A DNA stretch of 52,015 nucleotides. Source: JADKAC01 sp964492065. GTDB lineage: Bacteria > Bacteroidota > Bacteroidia > Chitinophagales > BACL12. Each line of letters opens with the position of its first letter. Within the stretch, counting starts at the first letter, position 1. Shown here piece after piece: positions 7,560-16,059 of the stretch. The notes under the pieces are model-generated. The model made no database searches. It had not been told where the DNA came from and saw only the letters and a list, made by a program, of their open reading frames with translations. A program made the translations under genes and the position numbers. The stretch is from NCBI GenBank assembly GCA_964492065.1, contig CAZBHH010000018.1, positions 1 to 52,015 of the forward strand, written 5' to 3'.

Positions 7560-8567
7560 ATGAAGGCAATAATTCCGGTGGCCGGTGTCGGCTCCAGGCT
7601 GCGGCCACATACCTACTCTCAACCCAAGCCGCTGATGCCGGTAGCGGGAAAACCGATACTGGGTTTTATCATCGAGAGATTAAGAAAAGCGGGCGTTACA
7701 GAATTTGTATTTGTCATTGGTTACCTCGGCGAAAAAATTGAGGAATACGTCACCGGCCATTTCCCGGATATCAAAACGAATTTCGTCTTACAGCAGTCCC
7801 GCGAGGGTTTAGGTCATGCCATCTGGTTGTGTAAACCCTACATCGGCGAAAATGAGAAAATTATCATCGCACTGGGAGATACAATTTTTGATGCGGACAT
7901 CGAAAGTGTAATCGCTTCGCCCTATTCCGCATTGGGATTAAAAAAGGTGGACGATCCCCGCGATTTCGGCGTAGCGGAACTGGATGACGACGGGTTTATC
8001 GCACGTGTCATCGAAAAACCTTCCATTCCAAAATCCAACCTCGCCTTAGTGGGCTTTTATAAGATAGTGGAAACGGAACAACTCTTCGAAGCGCTGGACT
8101 CCAATATTCAAAAGGGATATAAAACTCAGGGCGAATTTCACCTGACGGATGCGCTCATGCTGTTGATTAAACAAGGTATAAAAATTCAGGGCTTTAAAGT
8201 GTTGAACTGGTACGACTGCGGAAAGAAGGAAATCCTGCTGGAGACCAATGCCATTCTACTGCGCAAAACCGGCGGCAATATTTCTGATGATATGCAGGTA
8301 GAAAACACCATCATAAAAGAACCGGTGAGTATCGCACGGGGCTGCACCATAAAAAATTCAATCATCGGACCGAATGTAACCATCGGCGAAAATACCTTCA
8401 TCGGTTATTCTATTGTTAAGGATTCCATCATCGGCAATTTCGCTATTATTGACGATGTGGTATTACACCATTCGGTAATCGGGAGCGATGCGACAGTCAA
8501 AGGGTTGAGCCAGAGTTTAAACATCGGCGACAATGCGGAAATAGATTTATCGCAGCGGTTTGACTGA
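7560..8567 (+). CDS. Sugar-1-phosphate nucleotidyltransferase (RmlA/GlmU-like)
   Basis: The enzyme joins a sugar-1-phosphate to a nucleoside triphosphate to give an activated NDP-sugar and pyrophosphate. The N-terminal 235 residues are a nucleotidyltransferase domain opening with the nucleotide-binding signature GVGSRLRPHTYSQPKPLMPV, with ALGDTIFD supplying the metal-binding aspartate region. The C-terminal 90 residues are a left-handed beta-helix built from hexapeptide-like repeats (IKNSIIGPNVTIGENTFIG), common in the long RmlA-like forms. Which sugar and nucleotide are used cannot be read from the sequence. No cell-wall or polysaccharide genes adjoin it. The gene stands alone, with the divergent CotH gene on one side and a flavoprotein gene 59 bases downstream. 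Confidence 0.85.
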   Translation: MKAIIPVAGVGSRLRPHTYSQPKPLMPVAGKPILGFIIERLRKAGVTEFVFVIGYLGEKIEEYVTGHFPDIKTNFVLQQSREGLGHAIWLCKPYIGENEKIIIALGDTIFDADIESVIASPYSALGLKKVDDPRDFGVAELDDDGFIARVIEKPSIPKSNLALVGFYKIVETEQLFEALDSNIQKGYKTQGEFHLTDALMLLIKQGIKIQGFKVLNWYDCGKKEILLETNAILLRKTGGNISDDMQVENTIIKEPVSIARGCTIKNSIIGPNVTIGENTFIGYSIVKDSIIGNFAIIDDVVLHHSVIGSDATVKGLSQSLNIGDNAEIDLSQRFD

Positions 8568-8626
8568 AGGCTTTTGTGTTTGAATTTTGCCGTTAGGTGC
8601 TACAAATCATTTTACAATTTTGAATT

Positions 8627-9568
8627 ATGCAGAACAGGATTACACAACTATTTAATATCGAATACCCGATAATTCAGGCGGGGATGATCTGGTGCAGCGG
8701 ATGGCGGCTGGCGAGCGCCGTTGCCAATGCCGGCGGCTTAGGCCTTATCGGCTCGGGCAGCATGTATCCCGACACTTTGCGTGACCACATTCGAAAATGT
8801 AAGTCGGCAACTGCAAAATCATTTGGCGTCAATGTGCCGCTGCTTTATCCCGACATTGATAAACACATGCAAATAATTATCGATGAAGGCGTGCCCATCG
8901 TGTTCACCAGCGCCGGCAACCCGAAGACATGGACGCCTGTATTGAAGGAAAAAGGCATCGTGGTGGTGCACGTGGTGAGCAGTAAAAAGTTTGCATTAAA
9001 ATCGCAGGAATCGGGGTGCGATGCCATTGTAGCGGAAGGCTTCGAAGCGGGCGGGCACAACGGCAGGGAAGAGACTACCACGCTGTGCTTAATTCCGATG
9101 GTGGCAGATGCGGTGGACGTCCCTGTCATTGCAGCCGGCGGTATCGGCGATGGCAGGGCGATGCTCGCATGTATGGCTCTCGGCGCCGAAGGCGTCCAGG
9201 TGGGTACCCGGTTTGCGGCGAGCGAAGAAAGCAGCGCACATCCCAATTTTAAACATGCCATCACTCAAACACCCGAAGGCGGCACTCAATTGACACTGAA
9301 AGAACTGACGCCCGTCAGGCTGATTAAAAATAAATTCTTCGAACAACTCGAACAGGCGTATGCAGCAAAGGCCGACGTGGAAACTCTCAAAAAAATCCTG
9401 GGCCGTGCCCGTGCAAAAAAAGGCATGTTCGAAGGCGATATCGACGAGGGCGAACTCGAAATCGGACAGATCTCCGCTACCATTGATGGTATTCTACCCG
9501 CTGCAGAAATTCTCCAAACAATGTGGAGCGAATTTTTGACTGCCAAAGAAAAAATAGCCGCATTGTAA
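8627..9568 (+). CDS. Nitronate monooxygenase / FabK-like flavin oxidoreductase
   Basis: This 313-residue protein has the TIM-barrel fold signature of the 2-nitropropane dioxygenase/FabK family. It opens FNIEYPIIQAGM. The FMN-contact segments are AEGFEAGGHNG near residue 145, PVIAAGGIGDG near 167 and GAEGVQVGTRF near 187. Members either oxidise toxic alkyl nitronates or, in the FabK branch, reduce enoyl-ACP. The sequence does not decide which, and no fatty-acid genes are nearby. It is cytoplasmic and runs in the same direction as the nucleotidyltransferase upstream, but with no sign of tight coupling. An 84-base gap separates it from the VWA gene. Confidence 0.85.
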   Translation: MQNRITQLFNIEYPIIQAGMIWCSGWRLASAVANAGGLGLIGSGSMYPDTLRDHIRKCKSATAKSFGVNVPLLYPDIDKHMQIIIDEGVPIVFTSAGNPKTWTPVLKEKGIVVVHVVSSKKFALKSQESGCDAIVAEGFEAGGHNGREETTTLCLIPMVADAVDVPVIAAGGIGDGRAMLACMALGAEGVQVGTRFAASEESSAHPNFKHAITQTPEGGTQLTLKELTPVRLIKNKFFEQLEQAYAAKADVETLKKILGRARAKKGMFEGDIDEGELEIGQISATIDGILPAAEILQTMWSEFLTAKEKIAAL

Positions 9569-9652
9569 AATTTTCCTGCGCATTTATGGAATGTATTTCC
9601 ATTGCGCATCTCCCTACCGTCAACATTTCAATTTTACTTTAAATCCGCTATT

Positions 9653-11614
9653 ATGAAAATAATCCATGCAGTGGTATTGGGTGCAGTGATATCTGCAACA
9701 ACTCTGTTTACAGTACAGCCACTACTTACAAACCGGACCGGATTCGTCCCCGTCCACACTGCGTCAATTCACGGCACAATCAGCGATAACGGCACACCTT
9801 TAATTAATGCGCTGATCGAAATTCAAGAAGCTCAATTGAAGCGACGCACCGATGCAAACGGCGTTTTCAGTTTTGACAACCTGGCTGCGGGCAGCTATAC
9901 ATTGCATATTTCATCCCAGGGCTATCGAGAAAGAGATACGGCAATAACCTTAGCGGAAAATCAAAACCTTATCCTCGAAATTCAATTGCAGTTGGAAAGC
10001 AATCCGGAATTGGACGAAATAATCTCCATAGACAATACACCGGGTATTCAGGCGTCCGAATCCAAAGCGCAGGAGAATGTGTTTTATAACCAAAGTCCCA
10101 ATGCCGTTTACAACAAATCTTACTCTTTAAGTTCCGGCGACAACCTCCTCTTTGAGGATAATTACGACGAACAATTCAATACTGAAGAATACGATGTTAT
10201 CAATGAAAACGGATTTAAAAAAGTAATCGGCAACCCGCTGTCCACCTTCTCCATCGACGTGGACAATGCGTCGTATTCCAATATCCGCAGATTTATTTCT
10301 TACAACCAGTCGCCGCCGAAAGATGCGGTGCGCATTGAAGAGATGATCAATTATTTCGATTATGCATACCCGCAGCCGACCGGAGAACATCCCTTTGATA
10401 TTCACACTGAAATTTCCGACTGTCCCTGGAATGCGGAAACCAAACTCATCATGATCGGATTACAGGGAAAGGATATCGATTATGCAGCGACCGACCCTTC
10501 CAACCTCGTGTTCCTCATCGATGTTTCAGGTTCGATGATGCCGGCAAATAAACTGCCGCTGGTGAAGTCATCGCTGACTCAGTTGGTGGAGCAATTAGGC
10601 GACCGCGACCGCATAGCCATCGTCGTGTACGCCGGCGCCGCCGGCCTGGTGCTGCCCTCGACACCGGCATCCCAGAAACAAAAAATACTGAATGCGCTGA
10701 ATGGGCTGGAATCGGGAGGCTCCACTGCCGGCGGCGCAGGTATTGAACTCGCCTATAAAACCGCTGCCGATAACTTTATCGAAGGCGGCAATAACCGGGT
10801 GATTTTATGTACCGACGGCGATTTTAACGTCGGCGTCTCCAGCAATGCGGAAATGGTGCGGCTCATTGAACAGAAAAGAAAAGACGGCGTCTTCCTCACT
10901 ATTTGCGGATTTGGTATGGGCAATTACAAAGATTCTAAAATGGAAGCCATCGCAAATAACGGCAACGGCAACTACTATTATATCGACAATGAAAAGGAAG
11001 CGAAGAAAGTGTTTGTCACCGATATGCGGGGCACCCTGTTTACCATCGCCAAAGATGTGAAAATACAGGTGGAATTCAACCCGGCAAAAGTAGCGGAATA
11101 CCGTTTGATCGGTTACGAAAACAGGGTATTGAACAATGAAGATTTTGACAACGACACAAAAGACGCCGGCGAATTGGGAGCAGGTCATCGTGTAACGGCG
11201 ATGTATGAAGTGAAGCTCAAAGACAATGCGGATTTTTCACCGCAGGGCACTCAATCAAATGGCGAGGATTTGAAATATCAATCGACAACGGTAAATGAAA
11301 GTGCGAAATACAGCAATGAGATAATGACGTTGAAACTGCGCTATAAAAAACCGGATAGCGATGTGAGCCGGTTAATAGAAAAATCGGTTATCGATTCGAA
11401 GATGCCTTTTGCAAGTACATCGGATAACTTCCGCTTTGCCGCCGCCGTTGTCGAATTCGGCATGTTGTTGCGCAACTCGGAATACAAGGGCAGTGCAACA
11501 TATGCATCGGTAGTGCAACTCGCAACAAATGCCAAAGGCGCAGACAGGGAGGGCTATCGTGCGGAATTTATCGCCATGGTACAATCCTATATCGCCCTGG
11601 CGCAGGTAAAATAA
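9653..11614 (+). CDS. Secreted von Willebrand factor A domain protein (YfbK-like)
   Basis: The 653-residue product starts with an export signal (MKIIHAVVLGAVISATTLF). A carboxypeptidase-regulatory-like beta domain follows (about 36-115, GTISDNGTPLINALIEI). Next is the YfbK-type N-terminal segment (NPLSTFSIDVDNASYSNIRRF), then a VWA domain whose metal-binding MIDAS motif DVSGS is at residues 290-294, and a C-terminal domain of the DUF3520 type. VWA proteins of this class bind ligands through a divalent metal; the partner is unknown. The frame stays open upstream to 9602, but the ATG at 9653 gives a proper signal peptide. A strong hairpin terminator follows 17 bases after the stop. Confidence 0.85.
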   Translation: MKIIHAVVLGAVISATTLFTVQPLLTNRTGFVPVHTASIHGTISDNGTPLINALIEIQEAQLKRRTDANGVFSFDNLAAGSYTLHISSQGYRERDTAITLAENQNLILEIQLQLESNPELDEIISIDNTPGIQASESKAQENVFYNQSPNAVYNKSYSLSSGDNLLFEDNYDEQFNTEEYDVINENGFKKVIGNPLSTFSIDVDNASYSNIRRFISYNQSPPKDAVRIEEMINYFDYAYPQPTGEHPFDIHTEISDCPWNAETKLIMIGLQGKDIDYAATDPSNLVFLIDVSGSMMPANKLPLVKSSLTQLVEQLGDRDRIAIVVYAGAAGLVLPSTPASQKQKILNALNGLESGGSTAGGAGIELAYKTAADNFIEGGNNRVILCTDGDFNVGVSSNAEMVRLIEQKRKDGVFLTICGFGMGNYKDSKMEAIANNGNGNYYYIDNEKEAKKVFVTDMRGTLFTIAKDVKIQVEFNPAKVAEYRLIGYENRVLNNEDFDNDTKDAGELGAGHRVTAMYEVKLKDNADFSPQGTQSNGEDLKYQSTTVNESAKYSNEIMTLKLRYKKPDSDVSRLIEKSVIDSKMPFASTSDNFRFAAAVVEFGMLLRNSEYKGSATYASVVQLATNAKGADREGYRAEFIAMVQSYIALAQVK

Positions 11615-11631
11615 TTGTCATCCGGGTAAAT

Positions 11632-11665
11632 AAAACAGCCGTGCTTAGGTGTGGCTGTTTTTTAT
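11632..11665. terminator. Bidirectional terminator shared by two convergent genes
   Basis: AAAACAGCC at 11632-11640 pairs with GGCTGTTTT at 11653-11661 around a 12-base loop, followed by further Ts on the plus strand. It ends the VWA gene. The stop codon of the convergent epimerase (11645-11647) lies in the loop, and the last codons of that gene form one arm. The A-run makes it a T-run when read from the minus strand. Confidence 0.8.
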
Positions 11666-12553
11666 TTGAGTCAATGCGGCAATCAATTCGGGGTATTGCA
11701 ATACATATCCGCTTTCCCGCATTTTTTCATTGCACACATTCTGGCTGATTAATACCGCATCGGCCATTTCTCCCAACAGGATGCGGAGAATAAATACCGG
11801 TACGGGAATGCGCACCGAGTAGTTGTTAAACACCCGCTGAAGCGATTGCATCATCTGCTTTTGAGAATGTACATGCGCCGACACATTATACACGCCAGCG
11901 ATGTGTTCGTGCTGCAAGGTATATGCGATGAACTCCGACAGGTCGGATATATGAATCCACGGATATAATTGTTTGCCGTTGCCCAACAGCGGAGCTATAC
12001 CAAACGGCAACGCCTGCATGAGCTTAGGCAAAGCGCCGCCGGTTCCCGACAGTACCATGCCGAAGCGCAGTGTTACCAGTCGCACTTTTATTTGCTGCAA
12101 TGCGTGAGTTGCCTCTTCCCACCGCATCACCGATTCGCTTAAAAAGCCGCTGCCGGGCCCCGATGTTTCGGTGAGCAGTTCACTGCCTCTGTCGCCGTAA
12201 TAGCCAACGGCCGAAGCGGCAATAACACATTGCACCGCATGTGGTTGTCGCATCATGGCGCCGTTCAACAAAGCCAGGCTCTGCACCCTGCTATCGATAA
12301 TTGTCCGCTTGTGCCGCTTTGTCCATCTTCCGCCGGCGAGGCTTGCACCGGCGAGGTGAATGATGGCATCAGCCCATAACACCGCCTCGGCATCTATGTG
12401 TTGTGCATCTATATCCCATTGAAATACCTGTACTCCCGGCGCCGCTGTATGACCGCGGCTCAACCACGCCACTGCACAACCGCATCGCTGTAACACCTGC
12501 GTTAATCGCCTGCCGATTAACCCACTTCCTCCCGCTATCAGAATCTTTTTCAC
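11645..12553 (-). CDS. TIGR01777-family NAD(P)-dependent epimerase
   Basis: The 302-residue protein is an extended short-chain dehydrogenase/reductase of the YfcH/TIGR01777 type. The nucleotide-binding loop GGSGLIGRRL is at residues 8-17. Typical family segments follow: IIHLAGASLAGGRWTKRHK, AASAVGYYGDRG with the catalytic-type YYGD tyrosine pair, and LRFGMVLSGTGGALPK. The C-terminal part (about 250-300) is the DUF1731 domain, beginning RIPVPVFILRILLGEMA. The physiological substrate of this family is not established. The start codon is GTG, directly before KKILIAGG. The 3' end forms part of the shared terminator with the VWA gene. Confidence 0.9.
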   Translation of the reverse strand: MKKILIAGGSGLIGRRLTQVLQRCGCAVAWLSRGHTAAPGVQVFQWDIDAQHIDAEAVLWADAIIHLAGASLAGGRWTKRHKRTIIDSRVQSLALLNGAMMRQPHAVQCVIAASAVGYYGDRGSELLTETSGPGSGFLSESVMRWEEATHALQQIKVRLVTLRFGMVLSGTGGALPKLMQALPFGIAPLLGNGKQLYPWIHISDLSEFIAYTLQHEHIAGVYNVSAHVHSQKQMMQSLQRVFNNYSVRIPVPVFILRILLGEMADAVLISQNVCNEKMRESGYVLQYPELIAALTQIKNSHT

Positions 12554-12671
12554 CTCGCAGTTTCGATAGTGTCAAATGTATAAAATTGTTCAATCTAACA
12601 ATTATTTTGTTAATTGCAGGAAGCGGGTAGCTCAAAATGCAGTACTTTTAAACTTAACTTAACCAATCCGT

Positions 12672-14534
12672 ATGCAAGTTTTTCGCACTATACATATTGC
12701 CGGCGCTTGTTGTCTTTTGTTGTTAATCGCTGCGTGCAACAATACCGAACCCGGCAGTTCGTCAGACGTTCAGGGTATCACCGACGGACAGACATATATT
12801 TTTATCGAAGATGCAAAAACATTTTTACCCGGATGGAAAACCGATAATTCCATCGTCAATCACTGGATAAGCGATCCCGACAACCTGCACCCCACGAATG
12901 GACGCACAGCTTCCAGGACATGGATATTGAGTCTGACGCATAACTATTTATTAACGAGCGATGCCATTCATCTCAAACTCGCACCCGACCTCGCCGTGTC
13001 GTTACCCGAAGTGTCAGAAGACGGGTTGTCTTTCACCTACACCTTGCGCCCCGATGCCAAATGGGACGATGGCTCACCGATAACTGTCGATGATGTAATC
13101 TTCACCTATAAAGTAAATAAATGTCCGTTGGTTGACAACGTAACCCAGAAGTCCTATATGGAAAACCTAAAGGAGATAACCGTCGATGCGGTAAACCCGA
13201 TGCGGTTCACCATGGTGATGAAACGCCCCTATGTGCAAAGCGTCGGCATTACCACCAACCTGCCCATTATCCAACAAAAATATTACGATCCCAACGGCGT
13301 ATTTTCTCATTACACGTTTGAACAACTCGACGACGCCAATTTTGTAAATACGGCGCAGGAGGACATTAAAAGCTGGTGTGTCGAATTCAACAGCGGCAAG
13401 TACGGCAATGATGTGAGCATGTTCAACGGATCCGGGCCGTATAAAGTGACGAGCTGGACGAGAGGCCAATCCATGATACTCGAAAAAAAATCAAACCACT
13501 GGATGGAGGCAATCCCGGATAAGCAACCTTATCAAACAGCGTATCCCGATAAGATTATTTTTAAAATAGTCACCGATGCCAATGCGCAGATACTGGAGTT
13601 GAAATCGCAGGATATAGATGTCAGCGTATGGTTATCCACTCAGAACCTCCTGGACCTGGAGCGGGATTCCAACTTCACTAAAAATTACAACTACCGCTAT
13701 ACACGCTCTTATAATTTCAATTACATAGGTTTGAATATGAAACCCGACGGCGTGAAGCGCAAGAAAATATTTGACGATGTGCGGGTGCGGCAGGCGGCGT
13801 CCTATTTAATCCCGATTGACGATATAATACAGATTGTTTATTCGGGCAAAGCGGAGCAGTGGAACTCTGCCATTCCACCGTTCAAAGCAGGTTATAACCA
13901 CAACTTGCCGCTGATAAAATACGATTTTCAAAAAGCCAAACAGCTATTGACGGAAGCGGGTTGGACGGATACCGACGGCGATAATATTTTAGATAAAGTA
14001 ATTGACGGCAAGCGCCAGAAGTTGCAGGTGGAGCTTATCGTAAGCATGGGTGGAAAGTTCGTGGAGCAAATGGCGGAAATGGTGGTTGGCGAATTGCGCA
14101 AGGCGGGTTTTGAAGCAACACTGTCGCAAATGGACTTATCTACGCTTATGAATAAAGTGACGCAACACGACTTCGATATGTATATGGGCGCATGGTCGGG
14201 CAGTTTCCTGCCGGATGATTATACCCAACTGTGGCATACGAGTTCATGGGCAAACGGCGGTAGCAATTATACCGGCTTCGGCAATGCACAGACAGATGCG
14301 CTGATCGACTCCATTAAAACTACTGTCAACGACAGCGTGCGATTGCCGATGGTGGAGCGATTGCATAAGGCTATTTACGAACAGCAACCCTATATTATGA
14401 TTTTCTCTTCCACACGCAAAGTGGTGGTGCATAAACGGTTTGGAAATACGTATATGACCTTTGAACGGCCGGGCGTGTTGTTGAACAATTTAAAACTGTT
14501 GCCTTCGGCGATGCAGCAATCTGAAAATCAATAA
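12672..14534 (+). CDS. Peptide ABC transporter substrate-binding lipoprotein (SBP_bac_5)
   Basis: This is the solute receptor of an oligopeptide/dipeptide importer. Its 620 residues begin with a lipoprotein signal peptide whose lipobox LIAAC puts the lipidated cysteine at residue 22. The mature part belongs to the DppA/OppA family. Visible family features are LRPDAKWDDGSPITVDDVIF near 120-140, GSGPYKVTSWTRGQ, VRQAASYLIPIDDII, and FDMYMGAWSGSFLPDDY near the C-terminus. It heads a three-gene cluster with two permeases (gaps of 28 and 0 bases). No ATPase gene follows, so the import ATPase must be encoded elsewhere. No signature was seen that specifies the peptide ligand. Confidence 0.9.
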   Translation: MQVFRTIHIAGACCLLLLIAACNNTEPGSSSDVQGITDGQTYIFIEDAKTFLPGWKTDNSIVNHWISDPDNLHPTNGRTASRTWILSLTHNYLLTSDAIHLKLAPDLAVSLPEVSEDGLSFTYTLRPDAKWDDGSPITVDDVIFTYKVNKCPLVDNVTQKSYMENLKEITVDAVNPMRFTMVMKRPYVQSVGITTNLPIIQQKYYDPNGVFSHYTFEQLDDANFVNTAQEDIKSWCVEFNSGKYGNDVSMFNGSGPYKVTSWTRGQSMILEKKSNHWMEAIPDKQPYQTAYPDKIIFKIVTDANAQILELKSQDIDVSVWLSTQNLLDLERDSNFTKNYNYRYTRSYNFNYIGLNMKPDGVKRKKIFDDVRVRQAASYLIPIDDIIQIVYSGKAEQWNSAIPPFKAGYNHNLPLIKYDFQKAKQLLTEAGWTDTDGDNILDKVIDGKRQKLQVELIVSMGGKFVEQMAEMVVGELRKAGFEATLSQMDLSTLMNKVTQHDFDMYMGAWSGSFLPDDYTQLWHTSSWANGGSNYTGFGNAQTDALIDSIKTTVNDSVRLPMVERLHKAIYEQQPYIMIFSSTRKVVVHKRFGNTYMTFERPGVLLNNLKLLPSAMQQSENQ

Positions 14535-14562
14535 ACCCATACACTGAAGAAAATGTAAGCGA

Positions 14563-16059
14563 ATGAGCAGGTATATTCTGAAAAGAATGTTGTTTTTTAT
14601 CCCCACGCTCATTCTCATCTCCCTGCTCGCATTTATCATCAGCATCAATGCTCCCGGCGATCCGGTTGACCGCATGGTCTCCATTTCGCAAACCGGCGGC
14701 GACCTGCAACTGGAACCGCAGAATCTCCTGGAGCAAAAACGGGAAGTGCGCAAACAACTGGGACTCGATCTCCCGGTGTTTTATTTCACCGTCAGCAGTA
14801 TAGCCACTCCCGATACCTTATACAGAATTGCAGACAGGGAGGAGCGCTATGCGTTGAAGAGATTAATTGCCCAATACGGTAACTGGCCGGTAATCAGCAG
14901 ATACAATACAGCCCTGCACTCCCTTTATAATGCATTTGGCGCAATTCGCCTTGACTCGGCATCGGTAGCGCCTGTTTCGCAGGTGGAAGCAGTTAGCGCT
15001 TCCAATGATGCCATTGCGGCAGTGCGCAACCTGCTGATTGCACATGACCCCGTTTTTATCGCATTGCGCATTGACACCTTGATAAAAATCATGAACGGAT
15101 ATCCGTTCCTCGCCTCCGCTGCATCCCTGGCAAATGCAGTTGGGGACAGCTATGCGGCGCTGGAAACAAATAAAACTGCATGGAAGAATTATATCCCGCG
15201 GGTGCATTGGTACGGCAACAACCAATACCACCGTTGGATATTCGGCGACGGCAACTGGCTGACGGGCAATGGAGCAGTGTATTCCAAAGGCATTATCCGC
15301 GGCGATCTGGGCATTTCCTATATTACCAAACTGCCCGTTGCGGATATCATACGATCGCGGATAGGCTGGTCTTTGTTTTTCACTTTCACATCCGTGTGCA
15401 TCGCCTATTTAATCAGTATTCCCATCGGGTTGAAATCCGCACGGAATAAAAATGGCCTCTTTGACCGCAGCAGTACCGTGTTGTTATTTGTGCTGTACAG
15501 CCTGCCGGTTTTCTGGACGGCAACACTGCTGTTGATGGCGTTTGCCAATCCCGACGTATTAAAACTCTTTCCCGCCTCCGGTGTGCAGCCGGTAGAGGGA
15601 ATTCCCGACGGTATGGGTTTTTTCGACACGGTGCGCATCCGGTTGCCGTATCTCGTCCTGCCGACAATTTGTTACACCTATGCGCAACTCGCTTTCCTCA
15701 GCCGCATCACACGGGTATCGGCGCTCGAAATTATTGCGATGGATTACATCCGCACCGCACATGCCAAAGGCCTGAGCGATACTCGGGTGTTGTATAAACA
15801 CGTGTTTCGCAATGCCCTGTTGCCCATTATCACCGTGTTCTCCAATATATTTCCCGCAGCTATCGGCGGTTCGGTAATTCTCGAAACTATTTTCACGATT
15901 CCGGGTATGGGCCGTGAAATCATTCAGGCAATTTACAACCAGGATTACCCGGTTATCGTGAGTGTTTTTACCATTACCGGCGTTCTCACGCTGTTGGGTT
16001 ATCTGTTGGCCGACATATTATACAGCATTGCAGACCCGCGGATAACATTTACTAAATAA
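14563..16059 (+). CDS. Peptide ABC transporter permease, DppB type, with large insertion
   Basis: The 498-residue protein is the first membrane subunit of the importer. It starts with the standard DppB helix (RYILKRMLFFIPTLILISLLAF in two halves) followed by the family's NAPGDPVDRM. It ends with the conserved permease core, whose EAA-like cytoplasmic loop is MDYIRTAHAKGL...YKHVFRNALLPI. Usual DppB proteins have about 310-340 residues. Here roughly 160-180 extra residues (about 75-245) lie between the first helix and the GDLGISY segment, on what should be the periplasmic side. The next gene begins at the base after its stop codon, so the two permeases are translationally coupled. Confidence 0.9.
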   Translation: MSRYILKRMLFFIPTLILISLLAFIISINAPGDPVDRMVSISQTGGDLQLEPQNLLEQKREVRKQLGLDLPVFYFTVSSIATPDTLYRIADREERYALKRLIAQYGNWPVISRYNTALHSLYNAFGAIRLDSASVAPVSQVEAVSASNDAIAAVRNLLIAHDPVFIALRIDTLIKIMNGYPFLASAASLANAVGDSYAALETNKTAWKNYIPRVHWYGNNQYHRWIFGDGNWLTGNGAVYSKGIIRGDLGISYITKLPVADIIRSRIGWSLFFTFTSVCIAYLISIPIGLKSARNKNGLFDRSSTVLLFVLYSLPVFWTATLLLMAFANPDVLKLFPASGVQPVEGIPDGMGFFDTVRIRLPYLVLPTICYTYAQLAFLSRITRVSALEIIAMDYIRTAHAKGLSDTRVLYKHVFRNALLPIITVFSNIFPAAIGGSVILETIFTIPGMGREIIQAIYNQDYPVIVSVFTITGVLTLLGYLLADILYSIADPRITFTK

